64,000 nucleotides of DNA from assembly GCF_001984175.1 (NCBI RefSeq), contig NZ_MTQP01000054.1, positions 62,001 through 126,000 of the forward strand, given 5' to 3'. Under the pieces are notes generated by a model, which was not told the DNA's origin, did no database searches, and saw only the letters and a list, made by a program, of their open reading frames with translations. Of the stretch, positions 26,542 through 35,574 are shown piece after piece (within the stretch, counting starts at the first letter, position 1; each line of letters begins with the position of its first letter). The DNA comes from Saccharothrix sp. ALI-22-I (lineage in GTDB: Bacteria > Actinomycetota > Actinomycetes > Mycobacteriales > Pseudonocardiaceae). A program made the position numbers and the translations under genes.

Positions 26542-27714
26542 TGTGCCGCTCGAAAAGTCATCGCTGCTGGTCAAGCGGCGTGTCTGTACTCGTTGATGAG
26601 GCCGCCGAGGACTCGGGTGCGCAGCAGTCTGCGGGTGTCGAGGTCATGTACTACAGCAGGGTGCTGCTGAGCTTCGGGTGGTAGTTGGTCGCGGGCTTGG
26701 TGGGGTCGGTGTCGGTTGTAGTGGTCCTCGTAGGTCTTGAGGATCTGTCGTGGGCTTCGCCGGTGATCAGGATGTGGTCGAGGGCTTCGCGTCGGATGGT
26801 GCCGATGGTCCGTTCGCAGTGGGCGTTCATCCGGGGCGCCTGCGGCGCGCTGGTGATGACGCGTAGGTCGTCGGCCTCGAAGACGGTGTCGAAGGTCTGG
26901 TCGTACTTGCCGTCGCGGTCGCGGAGCAGGAAGCACGGCGACTCCATCCGGTGTCCGAGGTCGGCGGCGAGGTTCCTGGCCTGCTGCGCTGTCCATCCCC
27001 GTGTCGGATGGGCGGTGACCCCGGTGACGTACGGGCGCCTGGTGCCGTGTTCGAGGAACACCAGCGCGTAGAGCCGTGTGCCGAGCACGGTGTCGACGTG
27101 GAGGAAGTCGGCCGCGATGATGCTCTCGGCCTGGGCGGTGAGGAACTCGCGCCAGGTCGGGCCGCAGCGGCGTGGGGCTGGGTCGACGCCTGCGGCGTTC
27201 AGGATCCGCCATACCGTCGAGCGGGCGACGCGGTGGCCGAGTCGGGCCAGTTCGCCGTGGATGCGGCGATGTCCCCACAGTGGGTTCTCCTCGGCCGGCC
27301 GTAGCACGAGCGCCTTGATCGCCGCTCGTGTCGGTGGGTGTCCGTACGTCGACGCGCGGCGTGGTCCCACTTGCGGGCTATGAACCTGCGGTGCCAGGCG
27401 AGCAGGGTGCCCGGCGTGACCGGGAAGACCTCCCGCCAACGGCGACGATCCACCAACCCGGACAGGGCGGCGAACCAGAACCGATCAGCGGGCTCGTAGC
27501 GCACCGGACCCGCCGGCTGCCGTCGAAGTACCGCGTTCTCGTGCCGCAGCACGAGCAGCTCGGCATCCTTGGCCGCCTCGCTGCGCAGCACCACCGACGG
27601 GACGGACAGCAGCTTCCGGGTCACCTCGTACAGCAGGGACACGATCACCCGGACATGCTCTCAACACGCTGACACCCACGTTCTACCAGCGACGATGACT
27701 TTTCGAGCGGCACA
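26542..27714 (-). mobile_element. integrase-core insertion sequence, nearly complete
   Basis: Ends are inverted repeats of about 29 bases starting TGTGCCGCTCGAAAAGTCAT: 26542-26570 on plus and 27686-27714 on minus. The 1.17-kb unit holds one transposase gene on the minus strand. A truncated copy of the left end is at 12476. No clear target duplication is visible in the flanks. Confidence 0.8.
26571..27648 (-). pseudogene. integrase-core (rve-type DDE) transposase, two frameshifts
   Basis: GTG/ATG-type start at 27648 (MIVSLLYEVTRKLLSVPSVV), then AELLVLRHENAVLRRQ and GTLLAWHRRFIARKWDHAAR. One missing base near 27335 is followed by NPLWGHRRIHGELARLGHRV, the first Asp in AADFLHVDTVLGTRLYALVF, the second in FLLRDRDGKYDQTFD, and the Glu in RMNAHCERTIGTIRREALDH. 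A second missing base near 26755 leads to the normal end RTRVLGGLINEYRHAA. All three catalytic acids survive, so only the frameshifts would inactivate it. Confidence 0.85.
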
Positions 27715-28118
27715 CGGCCGAGTACGTGCTGTACGTCGTCGGTGAGCGAGACGAGGCTGCCGGAGCGCACGGCTGCTCGGCCGCCGCAGAGGCACCGCCT
27801 CCGAGGGGGTGACGGGTGGAGAAGCGCTCCGAGCTCTCCAGCTCGAACGCGGTTCTTCGCCGGCACGGTGAAAGGCTGCCGACCGACGGCAGAGCCACCT
27901 CACAGTGACCAACTCACACGCCCGGTCTCAAAGGGACACGACGAGGTGGCTCACCCGCCCGCGCTGCGTGTCACCCGCTCGTGCGCGCTATGCGGCAGAA
28001 GCGGATGTTGGGTACGTCTCCGTGTGTGTGTCGCGCTTCGCCTCGACAGCAGACTTCTGTCGATCGTGTTGCCGCGTTCTGACGGGGGGTAGCGACACGA
28101 ACGTGGGCGCGAACCTTC
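27715..28118. other. gap without a supported gene
   Basis: A minus-strand stretch (about 27725-27866) reads ELGALLHPSPPRRRCLCGGR AAVRSG-like sequence (split for length) but lacks a ribosome site and runs into the IS end. Nothing else is supported. Confidence 0.3.
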
Positions 28119-28792
28119 CTACTTGTCGTGCTGTCGGCGCACCATCTCGGTGATCCAGATGGGCGCGAACGGAGACGTGCAGTTCGGTGGAGTCGGGTAG
28201 TCCTTGAGCACCTCCAGGCGCTCACCGATGTCGATCGCGCGGGCGCGGTGCTCGGCGTGCTCGATCCCGATCCGAGCCAGGCAGTTGTTCATCGCCCACT
28301 GCAGGCGATCCGGGGCGTCTTTCATCTCCGCCTCGATGACGTCGAGCAGTCCCGCGAGGTCGAGGCCCCCGGGCTGCTTCGCCACGCGCTCGGTGGTCAG
28401 CGCCCAGCCGGCACTCGCGACCACCGGATCCGGATCGGCGGACCAGGCCAGGCGCAGCTCTTCGGAGTGCGGGCTCTTCTTCACCACGTAGTTCACGAGC
28501 CAGTCGTGCACCTTGAGTGCTCGCGCCGCGCGCACCATGACCCGTCCAACTCGTCACGCTCGAACGCCTTCGGGCGGCAGATCAGGATCGCCAGCAGTCT
28601 CGCCGCGGTGTCATCCGTCTCCCAGAGCCGGCGCGCGAGTTCCTGCTGCGTCTTCAGCCGCTTCGCGACCGCGCGCAGCCTGCCGAGGTTCACACCGTGA
28701 TCGTCACCGTGTTTCTCGTTCACCTCGCGTGCCCTCGGGTCCTCGAGCGCGGCCAGCTCGGCCATCACCTCGGCCACCGTCATCTCGGTCAC
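28119..28792 (-). pseudogene. DNA alkylation repair (AlkD-like) protein, one frameshift
   Basis: HEAT-like DNA alkylation repair family. The ATG at 28792 reads MTEMTVAEVMAELAALEDPR, KHGDDHGVNLGRLRAVAKRL and LARRLWETDDTAARLLAILI. One base is missing near 28545. It continues VRAARALKVHDWLVNYVVKK, RLAWSADPDPVVASAGWALT and QWAMNNCLARIGIEHAEHR to the stop at 28119. The DNA-contacting Trp/Asp pattern (LWxTxxxxAR and the SAGWAL helix) is kept. Rejoined length of about 224 residues is normal, so this could be a functional gene with a base-calling error. Confidence 0.75.
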
Positions 28793-28821
28793 CTCAGCCC
28801 CCTGTCCATCACGTGTGAGAT

Positions 28822-29061
28822 TCAGCCTACGAGGAAAGCACGGTGGACCAGGCGATCAGCCCGGCTGAGGTCGGGCAGGCCGGGCCCGATCATCCAACCG
28901 AGGTGTTCGCAGTCGGTCTCGCCCGGCCGGCGGCCGGTCCAGATGTCGGTGCCGCAGTCGGCCTCGCGGCTCAGCCGTTGCGGTCCGCTGACGAGGCACC
29001 TCGCGACGTCGCAGCCGTCAGCGTGCGACTCGCCGGCTTCGCGGATGAGTACTGGCCCCAC
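28822..29061 (-). CDS. small hypothetical protein
   Basis: 79 residues: MGPVLIREAGESHADGCDVA, RLSREADCGTDIWTGRRPGE and WMIGPGLPDLSRADRLVHRA. Codon bias is normal for the host and there are three Cys. No ribosome site is obvious and the N-terminal part looks less protein-like, so this may be the C-terminal part of a longer lost gene. Family unrecognised. Confidence 0.35.
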   Translation of the reverse strand: MGPVLIREAGESHADGCDVARCLVSGPQRLSREADCGTDIWTGRRPGETDCEHLGWMIGPGLPDLSRADRLVHRAFLVG

Positions 29062-29195
29062 CTACGGATGGGTTCTGGCCCCACCGCAAGGCATGATCAC
29101 CAGCCAGTGTTGGCCCCACGTTCGGGAACCGATCACATCGACGTCGGCGGTCATTCCCAAGCCGCCGCCCCGGAACGAGCCATAGCATGGCGGCC

Positions 29196-29540
29196 ATGAG
29201 CAGCACCTTCCGCGACGCGATGCAGTTGATGCGAAGACGCGATCCGCAGCGTCGGAGGACGGCTTCCACATGCTCCTGCCTGTGGCCAACAAGCATGTCG
29301 ATGAGCTGCTCGAAGCGTTCCGTGCGGAACGCGACGACCACGGGCTGCGCTGCTGGCTGTTGGAACTGATCGGAGAGGAGCGATCGAGCAAGGCGTTGAC
29401 GGTTCTTGCCGATCAACTCCAGGCATCCGACGAATCTCTCCGAGGTCGGGCCGAGCACGGTCTTCGGCTGCTCGACAGCAAGGAGGCTCGGCGACTCCTG
29501 TGGGCATGGGGCCAGAACTCTTCCGAACTGGAATCCGAAG
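29196..29540 (+). pseudogene. HEAT-repeat protein fragment, frameshifted and C-truncated
   Basis: ATG 29196 opens MSSTFRDAMQLMRRRDPQRR. One missing base near 29245 is followed by MLLPVANKHVDELLEAFRAE, LRCWLLELIGEERSSKALTV and LRGRAEHGLRLLDSKEARRL. This is the usual two-helix pattern of small bacterial HEAT-repeat proteins. After about 29530 the frame enters sequence belonging to an ABC transporter fragment on the other strand, so the end is lost. Confidence 0.55.
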
Positions 29541-29559
29541 GGTGCGAGTGGAGCCAAAA

Positions 29560-29684
29560 CCCGCTCCCCCGACGATCCCGGCCAACTCACCCGAACCCAC
29601 CTGGAAGCTCACCCCGCGCAGCACCGGGTTGGGCCCGCAGGACTTGTGGATGTCGGTGGCGCCCGCCAGTGGGGCACTGCTCAC
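29560..29684 (-). pseudogene. ABC transporter ATPase N-terminal fragment
   Basis: The ATG at 29684 reads MSSAPLAGATDIHKSCGPNP, VLRGVSFQVGSGELAGIVGG, then breaks off. VLRGVSF...GELxGIVG is the standard lead-in to the Walker A loop of an ABC ATPase, which is itself missing (GAGFGS instead of GxxGSGKST). Only about 41 residues remain next to the IS21 helper gene. Confidence 0.6.
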
Positions 29685-30475
29685 GTGGTCACCTCCTTGA
29701 GGTCGTTGCCGCCGAAGCGGCGTTCCCGCCGTCCGTACTCGGTGATGGCGTCAACCAGATGCTGTCGGGTGAAGTCCGGCCACAGCACGTCGTCGAACAC
29801 GAACTCGGCGAATGCCATGTGCCACGGCAGGAAGAACGACTCGTTCGACGCGATCGCGACAGACGCTTTCTCTTCCCGTTCGGTCAACACCTGGAACAAC
29901 AGTTCGGCGCCCCGGCGGTCGAGTTCCATGTAGCCCAGTTCGTCGATGCAGAGAACGTCGACGCGGCCGTAGCGGGCGATGGTCCTGTTGAGGATCTTCT
30001 CGTCGGCGGCCTCGACAAGCTCGTTGACCAGCTTCGCGGCCAGCACGTATTTCACCCGGTGACCGGCCATGGCCGCCGCGGCGCCCAGCGCGATGAGCAG
30101 GTGCGACTTGCCGGTCCCGGAGTCGCCGATCAGACACAGCGGTTCGCCGGCACGGACCCAGGCGCAGGACGCGAGCGCATTGATCATCGCCGGGTTGATG
30201 TTCGGGTTGGCGTCGTAGTCGAAGTCCGACAACCACTTCTGGCGTGGGAATCCCGCTCCCTTGATGCGACGCTCGAACCGCCGTCGGTCGCGGTCGTCGC
30301 ACTCGACCATCAGCAGATCGGCGAGGAAGCCCCGGTAGGTGAGCTGCTCGCGTTCGGCGGCGTCGGCGATCTGGGAGACCTGGGACCGGATCGAGGGAAG
30401 ACGCAGCCCTCGGCAGGCTTGGTCGATGGCGGCGTCTGCGGCCTGATCAGTCATGGTGCGACGTGCTCGGCTCAC
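29681..30475 (-). CDS. istB: IS21 family helper ATPase IstB
   Basis: 264-residue IstB-type AAA+ ATPase of an IS21 element. It starts at GTG 30475, preceded by AGGGAGAAG. An N-terminal helical region (IDQACRGLRLPSIRSQVSQI) is followed by Walker A LIGDSGTGKSHLLIALG and Walker B VDVLCIDELGYMEL, then sensor sequence VAIASNESFFLPW and a complete C-terminus. All nucleotide-binding residues are intact. The partner transposase istA upstream survives only as a remnant, so the element cannot move on its own. Its last codons overlap the ABC fragment by four bases. Confidence 0.9.
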   Translation of the reverse strand: MSRARRTMTDQAADAAIDQACRGLRLPSIRSQVSQIADAAEREQLTYRGFLADLLMVECDDRDRRRFERRIKGAGFPRQKWLSDFDYDANPNINPAMINALASCAWVRAGEPLCLIGDSGTGKSHLLIALGAAAAMAGHRVKYVLAAKLVNELVEAADEKILNRTIARYGRVDVLCIDELGYMELDRRGAELLFQVLTEREEKASVAIASNESFFLPWHMAFAEFVFDDVLWPDFTRQHLVDAITEYGRRERRFGGNDLKEVTT

Positions 30476-30481
30476 GAAACT

Positions 30482-30990
30482 TCTCCCTGCGAGGATGACG
30501 TTTGGGGCGGTTGTCGGGTTCTGGGCCGCGCGGCGAGGCAGCAACTGGTCATAGGCCGCGACCGAGGGTGGTGGCCGCCTGTCCGGTGGCAGCGCCGGGC
30601 CGGCCAGGCGGCGCTCGGTCAGGCTGATCACCCGGCCCGAACCCGGCAGGGGCGCGGGTTCGATGTCGGCGTCGCGGCGCAGGCGGCCCGCCTTGCGCGC
30701 TTCCAGCGCCACCACGTCGCAGGTGCTCGCCCGGCGGCCAGGGCGATGGTGATCCCGGCGGGCAGGTGCCTGTGCAGGAGCAGGACTTCGATCAACGCCT
30801 GTGTTCCGGCTGAGTCGCCGTGCGCGGTGCGCGCGGCGGACATCTTCGACTCCACAACGGACGCCACCCGGTGGTACATCGACAACGCACGCCACCTGCG
30901 TGCTCTGCTGCCGCTGGTGCTCAGGCGATCCCACGAAGGCGGTGGAGTGGTTCACCGCCGCCAGGGATGAACTACCTCGCCGCGCGCCAC
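30482..30990 (-). pseudogene. istA: IS21 transposase IstA C-terminal remnant
   Basis: In one frame the minus strand reads LIEVLLLHRHLPAGITIALA, then in another DVVALEARKAGRLRRDADIE and VAAYDQLLPRR. This is the usual IstA C-terminal region ahead of istB. The DDE core and DNA-binding domain are absent and at least one frame change is present. Confidence 0.6.
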
Positions 30991-31350
30991 GGCGGCCGCG
31001 CCGACGCCATGAGCGTGGCGATCGCCTGCTGCACCACCACAGCCGTCCCTCGACAGGGGTCAAGAGACCGGCACCGCCGACCAGTCGGCACGCCCGCTCC
31101 GGCACACCCACCGCGGCAGCGTGAAGAAGACGCCGTCCGGCACCGCCGCGGGCGGTGGTGAGGCATGCACCCGCCGGAGCAGGCCTCCGTCGTCGTCATG
31201 CCGCTGGTGTTCGCGGCTCGGAAGTCGAAGTGCATCATCGGGCGCTGCTGCCCGTCGACGGGCGGCCACACGGAGGCTCGGTAACCGGTCGCCTGCTGGA
31301 ACACGACATAGATGGATCCCTCGGAAGCGGCGAGGTTCCGAGACACAACA
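30991..31350. other. gap without a supported gene
   Basis: No frame has a credible start or conserved pattern. It is the region 3' of the metacaspase gene; no clear hairpin terminator can be picked out by eye. Confidence 0.3.
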
Positions 31351-32661
31351 CTAGATCGTGAACGGACGTTGGAGTTCGAACGCGACGCTGGGCGGGTTGG
31401 TGTCCCAGAAGTAGTTCGGTGTCTGCTGGGGCGGCATGGAGGCCACTATTTGCCGGTGCAGCTCCCGGTAGTTGCCGCTGAACCGGCCATTGCTCCAGGT
31501 CTCCAGCAGGCGCTGGGTGAACAGCCCGTTCTTCACGCCGTCGAGCGAGAGCTGGTTGTCCTGGCAGCCCGAAATGAGGAGCACGGACGCCTGCGGTGGT
31601 TTCGCGTTCCGGACCTCCTTCTTGACCTCGCTGTATTCGCGCCAGCGGGCGACCTGGTCGGCGTGGGCGATGTCCGGCGGGAGGTTGCGGGTGATGGGTG
31701 ACTGGTCGAGGACGACCGGACCCGTGTCCCTGAACTGGCCGACGGCCATCACCCGGGTGTCGTCCTCGAGTTCGTTGAGCACCAGATCGAGGTAATGTTG
31801 CACCTCGGGGGGCTGGACCTCCTCCGAGGCTCGGCCGCCCTGCAGTTGGGCCACCACCGTGGGCATCACTTCGCGCAGCGACTGCTCCACCTCGTCCCAC
31901 CCCGGCGCGCTCCTCGTGGTGAGCATCGGTATCGGCGTGTCGAGGAAGAACCCGACGTCGCGGGCTTCCTGGAACGAGGCCGCGAACGCCTTGTAGGCGA
32001 AGACGACATCCCGGCTGACGGTGCCGCTGTGGCAGGAATCCGAGAGCATCATGATGCGCACACCGGGCCTGAATTCAGCCCACAGCGCGGAGAGTTCGTC
32101 GTCGAGCAATTGCCGGTCGTACAGCACCCAGGTTTCGTCCAGCTGGTCCGGTTCCTCGCCGGTGGCGTCACGCATCTGACTGCCGTGCCCGGAATAGGTG
32201 AGGAAGAAGAAGTCCCCGGATTCCAGTTCCCGGGCCGCGTCGCGCACCGCTCCGGTGACGTTGGCCGCGGTCGCCTGCCCGTTCAGGAGCATCCTGCTCT
32301 CGAAGCGCTGAGCCCGGGCGAGCGCCATCATGTCCCTGGCGTCGTTCTCGCATCCGCGCAGCGGCGGTACCGGCATCCCGTACGCCGCGTCGTCCACGAA
32401 ATTGAGTCCCACGTGGAGGGAGCGGCCACGTGTCGCGCCCGGGGTCGGGTGGAGTGCGGTCAACGCGCCCCAGGTCTTCGGCCCGACCTTGCCGTCTTCT
32501 TCGAGGCCGTGGTCACGCTGGAACGCCCTGACCGCGTCCTCGGTGCGTTGCCCGAACACCCCGTCCACCGAGCCGGGGTCGTAACCCGCCTGATTGAGCA
32601 CCAGGTGAAGCCGGCGTACGTCCTCGCCTTGCGATCCGCGCGTCAGCGTGCGCTGCGCCAT
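31351..32661 (-). CDS. metacaspase (peptidase C14) with N-terminal peptidoglycan-binding-like domain
   Basis: 436-residue caspase-fold cysteine protease. Residues about 8-68 form a PG_binding_1-type three-helix module (VRRLHLVLNQAGYDPGSVDG; VFGQRTEDAVRAFQRDHGL). From about residue 80 the C14 domain follows: CENDARDMMALA, catalytic His159 in FFLTYSGHGSQ, the acidic LDETWVLYD strand, and catalytic Cys210 in MLSDSCHSG. A complete p10-like end contains LLISGCQDNQLSLDGVKNGL. No signal peptide is seen, so it is cytosolic or non-classically exported. AGGGAGGAAAG directly precedes the ATG at 32661. It lies 65 bases downstream of the Q/G-rich protein gene on the same strand, so the two form an operon. 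Cleavage preference is expected to be after Arg/Lys for metacaspases. Confidence 0.9.
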   Translation of the reverse strand: MAQRTLTRGSQGEDVRRLHLVLNQAGYDPGSVDGVFGQRTEDAVRAFQRDHGLEEDGKVGPKTWGALTALHPTPGATRGRSLHVGLNFVDDAAYGMPVPPLRGCENDARDMMALARAQRFESRMLLNGQATAANVTGAVRDAARELESGDFFFLTYSGHGSQMRDATGEEPDQLDETWVLYDRQLLDDELSALWAEFRPGVRIMMLSDSCHSGTVSRDVVFAYKAFAASFQEARDVGFFLDTPIPMLTTRSAPGWDEVEQSLREVMPTVVAQLQGGRASEEVQPPEVQHYLDLVLNELEDDTRVMAVGQFRDTGPVVLDQSPITRNLPPDIAHADQVARWREYSEVKKEVRNAKPPQASVLLISGCQDNQLSLDGVKNGLFTQRLLETWSNGRFSGNYRELHRQIVASMPPQQTPNYFWDTNPPSVAFELQRPFTI

Positions 32662-32726
32662 CTTTCCTCCCTAGAGGCACAAGTCGGGTAGGGCGGCCCG
32701 CATCGGGCCGCCCTACCCCCGTTCGG

Positions 32727-33674
32727 TCAGACTGACTGCTGCGCGAACTGCTGGGCCGGCTGGCCGTACTGCTGCTGGGCCTGCTGGCCGTACTGCTGCT
32801 GCTGGCCCTGGTCCACGTAACGCTGGCCGGTGAACAGCCCGATCAGCGGAGGCACGCACTGCGTGAGCGCGGGCACCACCGCGCTGAGCAGCGGGCCGAG
32901 GACGCGCTGGGCGACCTGGGGGTCGTGCGCCCTCGCGCCGGCCAGCTCCCGCCGGCCGGGTGCGAACGCGTTGAGGATGACCGGTGCCGCCTGGACGAGC
33001 TGCGGCACGATGGACGCGATCAGCGGACCGAAGAATCGGGTCGACACCTCCTCGTCACTCTGCGGGAGGTCACGGGTGCCCTGGAGGGACGAGATGATCG
33101 ACGGAACGGCCTGGAGGATCTGCGGCACCACGGCGCTCAGCACCGACAGGAAGTCCCGCTGGATCTGCTGCGGGTCCTGCGACGGGGTGATGATGTCCTG
33201 GTTCTGGGCCTGGATGCCGTTGATGATCTGGGGCACGGCGGACACCAAGGCGGGCAGGATCGAGGCCAGCACCGGCAGGAAGCGTTCCTGCACATCCGGC
33301 CCGGCCAAGGCCATGCCGGGCTGCTGCCCGAACTGACCGGGCTGTCCGAACTGGCCCTGCTGTCCGAACTGGCCGGGCTGCTGCCCGAACTGACCGGGCT
33401 GTCCGAACTGGCCCTGCTGTCCGAACTGGCCGGGCTGCTGCCCGAACTGACCGGGCTGCCCGAACTGGCCGGGCTGCTGCCCGAGCTGGCCGGGCTGCTG
33501 CCCGAGCTGGCCGGGCTGCTGCGCGAACTGGCCCGGCTGCTGCCCGAACTGACCCTGTCCCCCGTCGCCGGTGCGCTGTTGCAACGCGTCCCTGAAACCC
33601 TGCGCCATCATGTCTGCGAGCTCACGCATCTGTTGGGCCTGCCCGGACGGCGCATAGGATGTTGCAGAGGTCAT
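32727..33674 (-). CDS. Q/G-rich protein with four hydrophobic helical repeats, metacaspase partner
   Basis: About 315 residues; the ATG at 33674 follows AAAGG at seven bases (ATG 33680 is the alternative). A short N-terminus (QMRELADMMAQGFRDALQQR) is followed by a roughly 85-residue low-complexity tract of QFGQQPG and QFGQ units. Then come four repeats of about 45 residues: RFLPVLASILPALVSAVPQI, DFLSVLSAVVPQILQAVPSI, RFFGPLIASIVPQLVQAAPV and RVLGPLLSAVVPALTQCVPP. Each is a long hydrophobic amphipathic segment with two conserved prolines. A Q/Y-rich tail ends the protein. No signal peptide. It is transcribed first in an operon with the metacaspase. I know no family with this layout. A membrane-active or assembling effector controlled by the protease is an inference. 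Confidence 0.75.
   Translation of the reverse strand: MTSATSYAPSGQAQQMRELADMMAQGFRDALQQRTGDGGQGQFGQQPGQFAQQPGQLGQQPGQLGQQPGQFGQPGQFGQQPGQFGQQGQFGQPGQFGQQPGQFGQQGQFGQPGQFGQQPGMALAGPDVQERFLPVLASILPALVSAVPQIINGIQAQNQDIITPSQDPQQIQRDFLSVLSAVVPQILQAVPSIISSLQGTRDLPQSDEEVSTRFFGPLIASIVPQLVQAAPVILNAFAPGRRELAGARAHDPQVAQRVLGPLLSAVVPALTQCVPPLIGLFTGQRYVDQGQQQQYGQQAQQQYGQPAQQFAQQSV
33320..33560. repeat. tandem Gln-Pro-Gly-Gln-Phe-Gly coding repeats
   Basis: Imperfect tandem repeats of 18-33 bases (for example CCGAACTGACCGGGCTG and CCGAACTGGCCCTGCTG on the plus strand), encoding the QFGQQPG tract. The near-identity of neighbouring units suggests repeat number can change by slippage or recombination. Confidence 0.85.
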
Positions 33675-33978
33675 GATCATGCCTTTCGTTTGACGATGAT
33701 GAGCGGGCCGGCCAAAACAGGAGCCACCACTCGATAAATTGGGCAGCGTCGACTGCGCATTCGCCGGCCGAGTGCCAGAGCACGAAGTCGACCAGGACAA
33801 AATTGCCGGCTTCAGCAATGGCTTCTCGAGCCACTTGTTGAGTCTGCCACGTCGACCGCGGGCGAGGGGTCACCCAGACGTAGGAAAATTCCACGCGACC
33901 TGGTGGCGGAAAGTTGATCTGCGACCACTCGCGGAATCGATCATTCCCACATTGCGCGCAACCGCAGGCCGTGACCAT
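33622..33978 (-). CDS. possible small protein upstream of the metacaspase operon
   Basis: 118 residues from ATG 33978: MVTACGCAQCGNDRFREWSQ, FSYVWVTPRPRSTWQTQQVA, FVLVDFVLWHSAGECAVDAA and QFIEWWLLFWPA. The middle looks protein-like, but the last 50 bases overlap the start of the Q/G-rich gene in another frame and no ribosome site is clear. It may instead be the operon's leader and promoter region. Confidence 0.3.
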   Translation of the reverse strand: MVTACGCAQCGNDRFREWSQINFPPPGRVEFSYVWVTPRPRSTWQTQQVAREAIAEAGNFVLVDFVLWHSAGECAVDAAQFIEWWLLFWPARSSSSNERHDHDLCNILCAVRAGPTDA

Positions 33979-34832
33979 TCAGCGCATCACCCGTGATCAT
34001 CGCCGGGTTTCCCGCGTGTTTGCCGACGGTCCGCCTCTGGCTCGCGTGCTCGTTACGGTGTCATCGGCGGGAAAGGGGTTTGACACCAGAACCGGAACCG
34101 CCGGTGAAGGCGAGTCACTGCGCCCTCGCTGCGGGCCGATCGATGAGGCGCCCGCCGAGCACCGCGTCCTCCTGCCTGAAGTGCCACGGCCACGCCTGGG
34201 GTCGGTGACCTGCGCGAGCAGGTCGGCAACCACGGAGAAGTTCACGGCGTCGGAGGACACGACGAAAACAAGGGGAAGGTGAAGAGGCTGCGGGTCGCGG
34301 TAGCCGTCACACACCTCGTCATCGGTCTGACGCGGTCGAGCGGGTGATCGACCTTGTGGTCCCCCGGCTGCGGGACCCGCTGACCCGACTCTCCGAAACG
34401 CCACCGAACAACCATCAGCGGCGCCGAAGACCCACGAAACGTGCGCCCGGCATCACTCGGGATTTCGATTGAGTGCTGCGGAATCCGCAACGCCGTGTCG
34501 GCGCAGGCGTCATGGTGGCGGGGTGTGCAGGCCGAACATGTTCGCCAGGCATAGCGGGCCGCCGCCGACGATCAGGACTTCGGAGTGAATGCGGTCACTG
34601 CGGATGTGCTCGAGGTGGACGCACGGGTGCTCGTACACATACCCTGCATGGGCAATTCGTCCGGCTGTGACAAATGTGGACATGCCGGGCGGAAGTACAC
34701 CTCGCCCATGGACTCCTCGTCCTCACCGCATGGCCGCTCCGGTAATCGGCATGGTGGCCATTGTTGACCGGTCACCGGTTCGCGGTGGGCGTCCCGGACC
34801 GTCCATTGAGGTTTCTGCTGCGCCGGCTCGAT
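33979..34832. other. gap with weak coding-like segments
   Basis: The minus strand about 34210-34330 reads PLHLPLVFVVSSDAVNFSVV ADLLAQ-like sequence (split for length). About 34575-34775 offers small frames on both strands, with CDKCGHAGRKY on plus and GEVYFRPACPHLSQPDELPM on minus. None has enough support for a gene call. Confidence 0.3.
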
Positions 34833-35228
34833 TCAGGCGAGTCGGACTTCGGCCCAGACCGTCTTGCGATCGCCGCGGGGTTGGTGTCCCCAGTCGACCG
34901 CCAGCCGGTTGACCATGAGCAGGCCGCGACCGTGTTCCGGGGTGTCGAGTCGCCCCGGGACCGGCAGCAGGCTCGGGCTGCCGTCGTCGACCTCGACCCG
35001 GACCAGGCCGCGCCCGGGCACCCGGCGCAGCCGCAGCCGTCGTGGCGCGCGGGCATGGCGGTAGGCGTTGCCGACCAGCTGCGCGGCGACCACCTGGACG
35101 TCCACCAGCCGGTCACCGCCGGTCCCGGGAAGAATGCCGGCGACCAGCCCCAGCAGCTCGTCCGGGCTGGGAGGGGTCTCGGGCAGGTCGAGATCCACCC
35201 CATCCCGAGGAAGATCGACAGTGTTCAC
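34833..35228 (-). CDS. RsbW/SpoIIAB-type ATP-binding protein
   Basis: 131-residue HATPase_c domain protein of the anti-sigma/serine-kinase type. The GTG at 35228 follows GGAGG. The N-box is QVVAAQLVGNAYRHA, the G1 box VEVDDGSPSLLP (Asp-x-Gly with the usual Pro) and the G2 box HGRGLLMVNRLAVDWG. The first Glu of the N-box is Gln here, as in many actinobacterial members, which suggests nucleotide binding more than kinase activity. No sigma or anti-anti-sigma gene is adjacent. Confidence 0.8.
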   Translation of the reverse strand: MNTVDLPRDGVDLDLPETPPSPDELLGLVAGILPGTGGDRLVDVQVVAAQLVGNAYRHARAPRRLRLRRVPGRGLVRVEVDDGSPSLLPVPGRLDTPEHGRGLLMVNRLAVDWGHQPRGDRKTVWAEVRLA

Positions 35229-35358
35229 GGCCCCCTCCAGCGCCCCTGTGGTTTCAAGGCAGAAACACGGCGGAGGTACCCGCCGCACAGCCGGCCAAAC
35301 GCCCGGGCGACGTCGTCACCGAGAAGCGGCTTCCCCCGTACGGCGTCCCGACCGACCG

Positions 35359-35574
35359 CTACGACGCCCGCCCGCGCCGCGACCGGGTGATGCGTTCCCG
35401 AGCCGGACGCAAGGCTGGCGCGACCAGAAGACAGATCCACGCGGTCCACCACGCCCACATCACCGACTCCGTCACCGCCACGAACGCGTTCACGAGACCG
35501 GCAGCCGACAACCCCGTCACCGACAAGACCACGAGCAGGCTCGTGGGTGTTCCGCCATCGTCTCGCCCCAACAC
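35359..35574 (-). CDS. small two-helix membrane protein
   Basis: 71 residues from GTG 35574: TSLLVVLSVTGLSAAGLVNA and ESVMWAWWTAWICLLVAPAL are two membrane segments, followed by a basic tail (RPARERITRSRRGRAS). Topology and composition look real. Function unknown. Confidence 0.5.
   Translation of the reverse strand: MLGRDDGGTPTSLLVVLSVTGLSAAGLVNAFVAVTESVMWAWWTAWICLLVAPALRPARERITRSRRGRAS

Noticed and set aside
29270..30970. A 566-codon plus-strand frame running through the IS21 helper gene
   Set aside because: Only its first 85 codons are a real HEAT-repeat fragment; the rest is antisense to istB and istA.
31351..33680. Calling the metacaspase partner a gasdermin
   Set aside because: No gasdermin-like beta-rich N-terminus is visible; the protein is low-complexity plus hydrophobic helical repeats, so only a functional analogy is justified.
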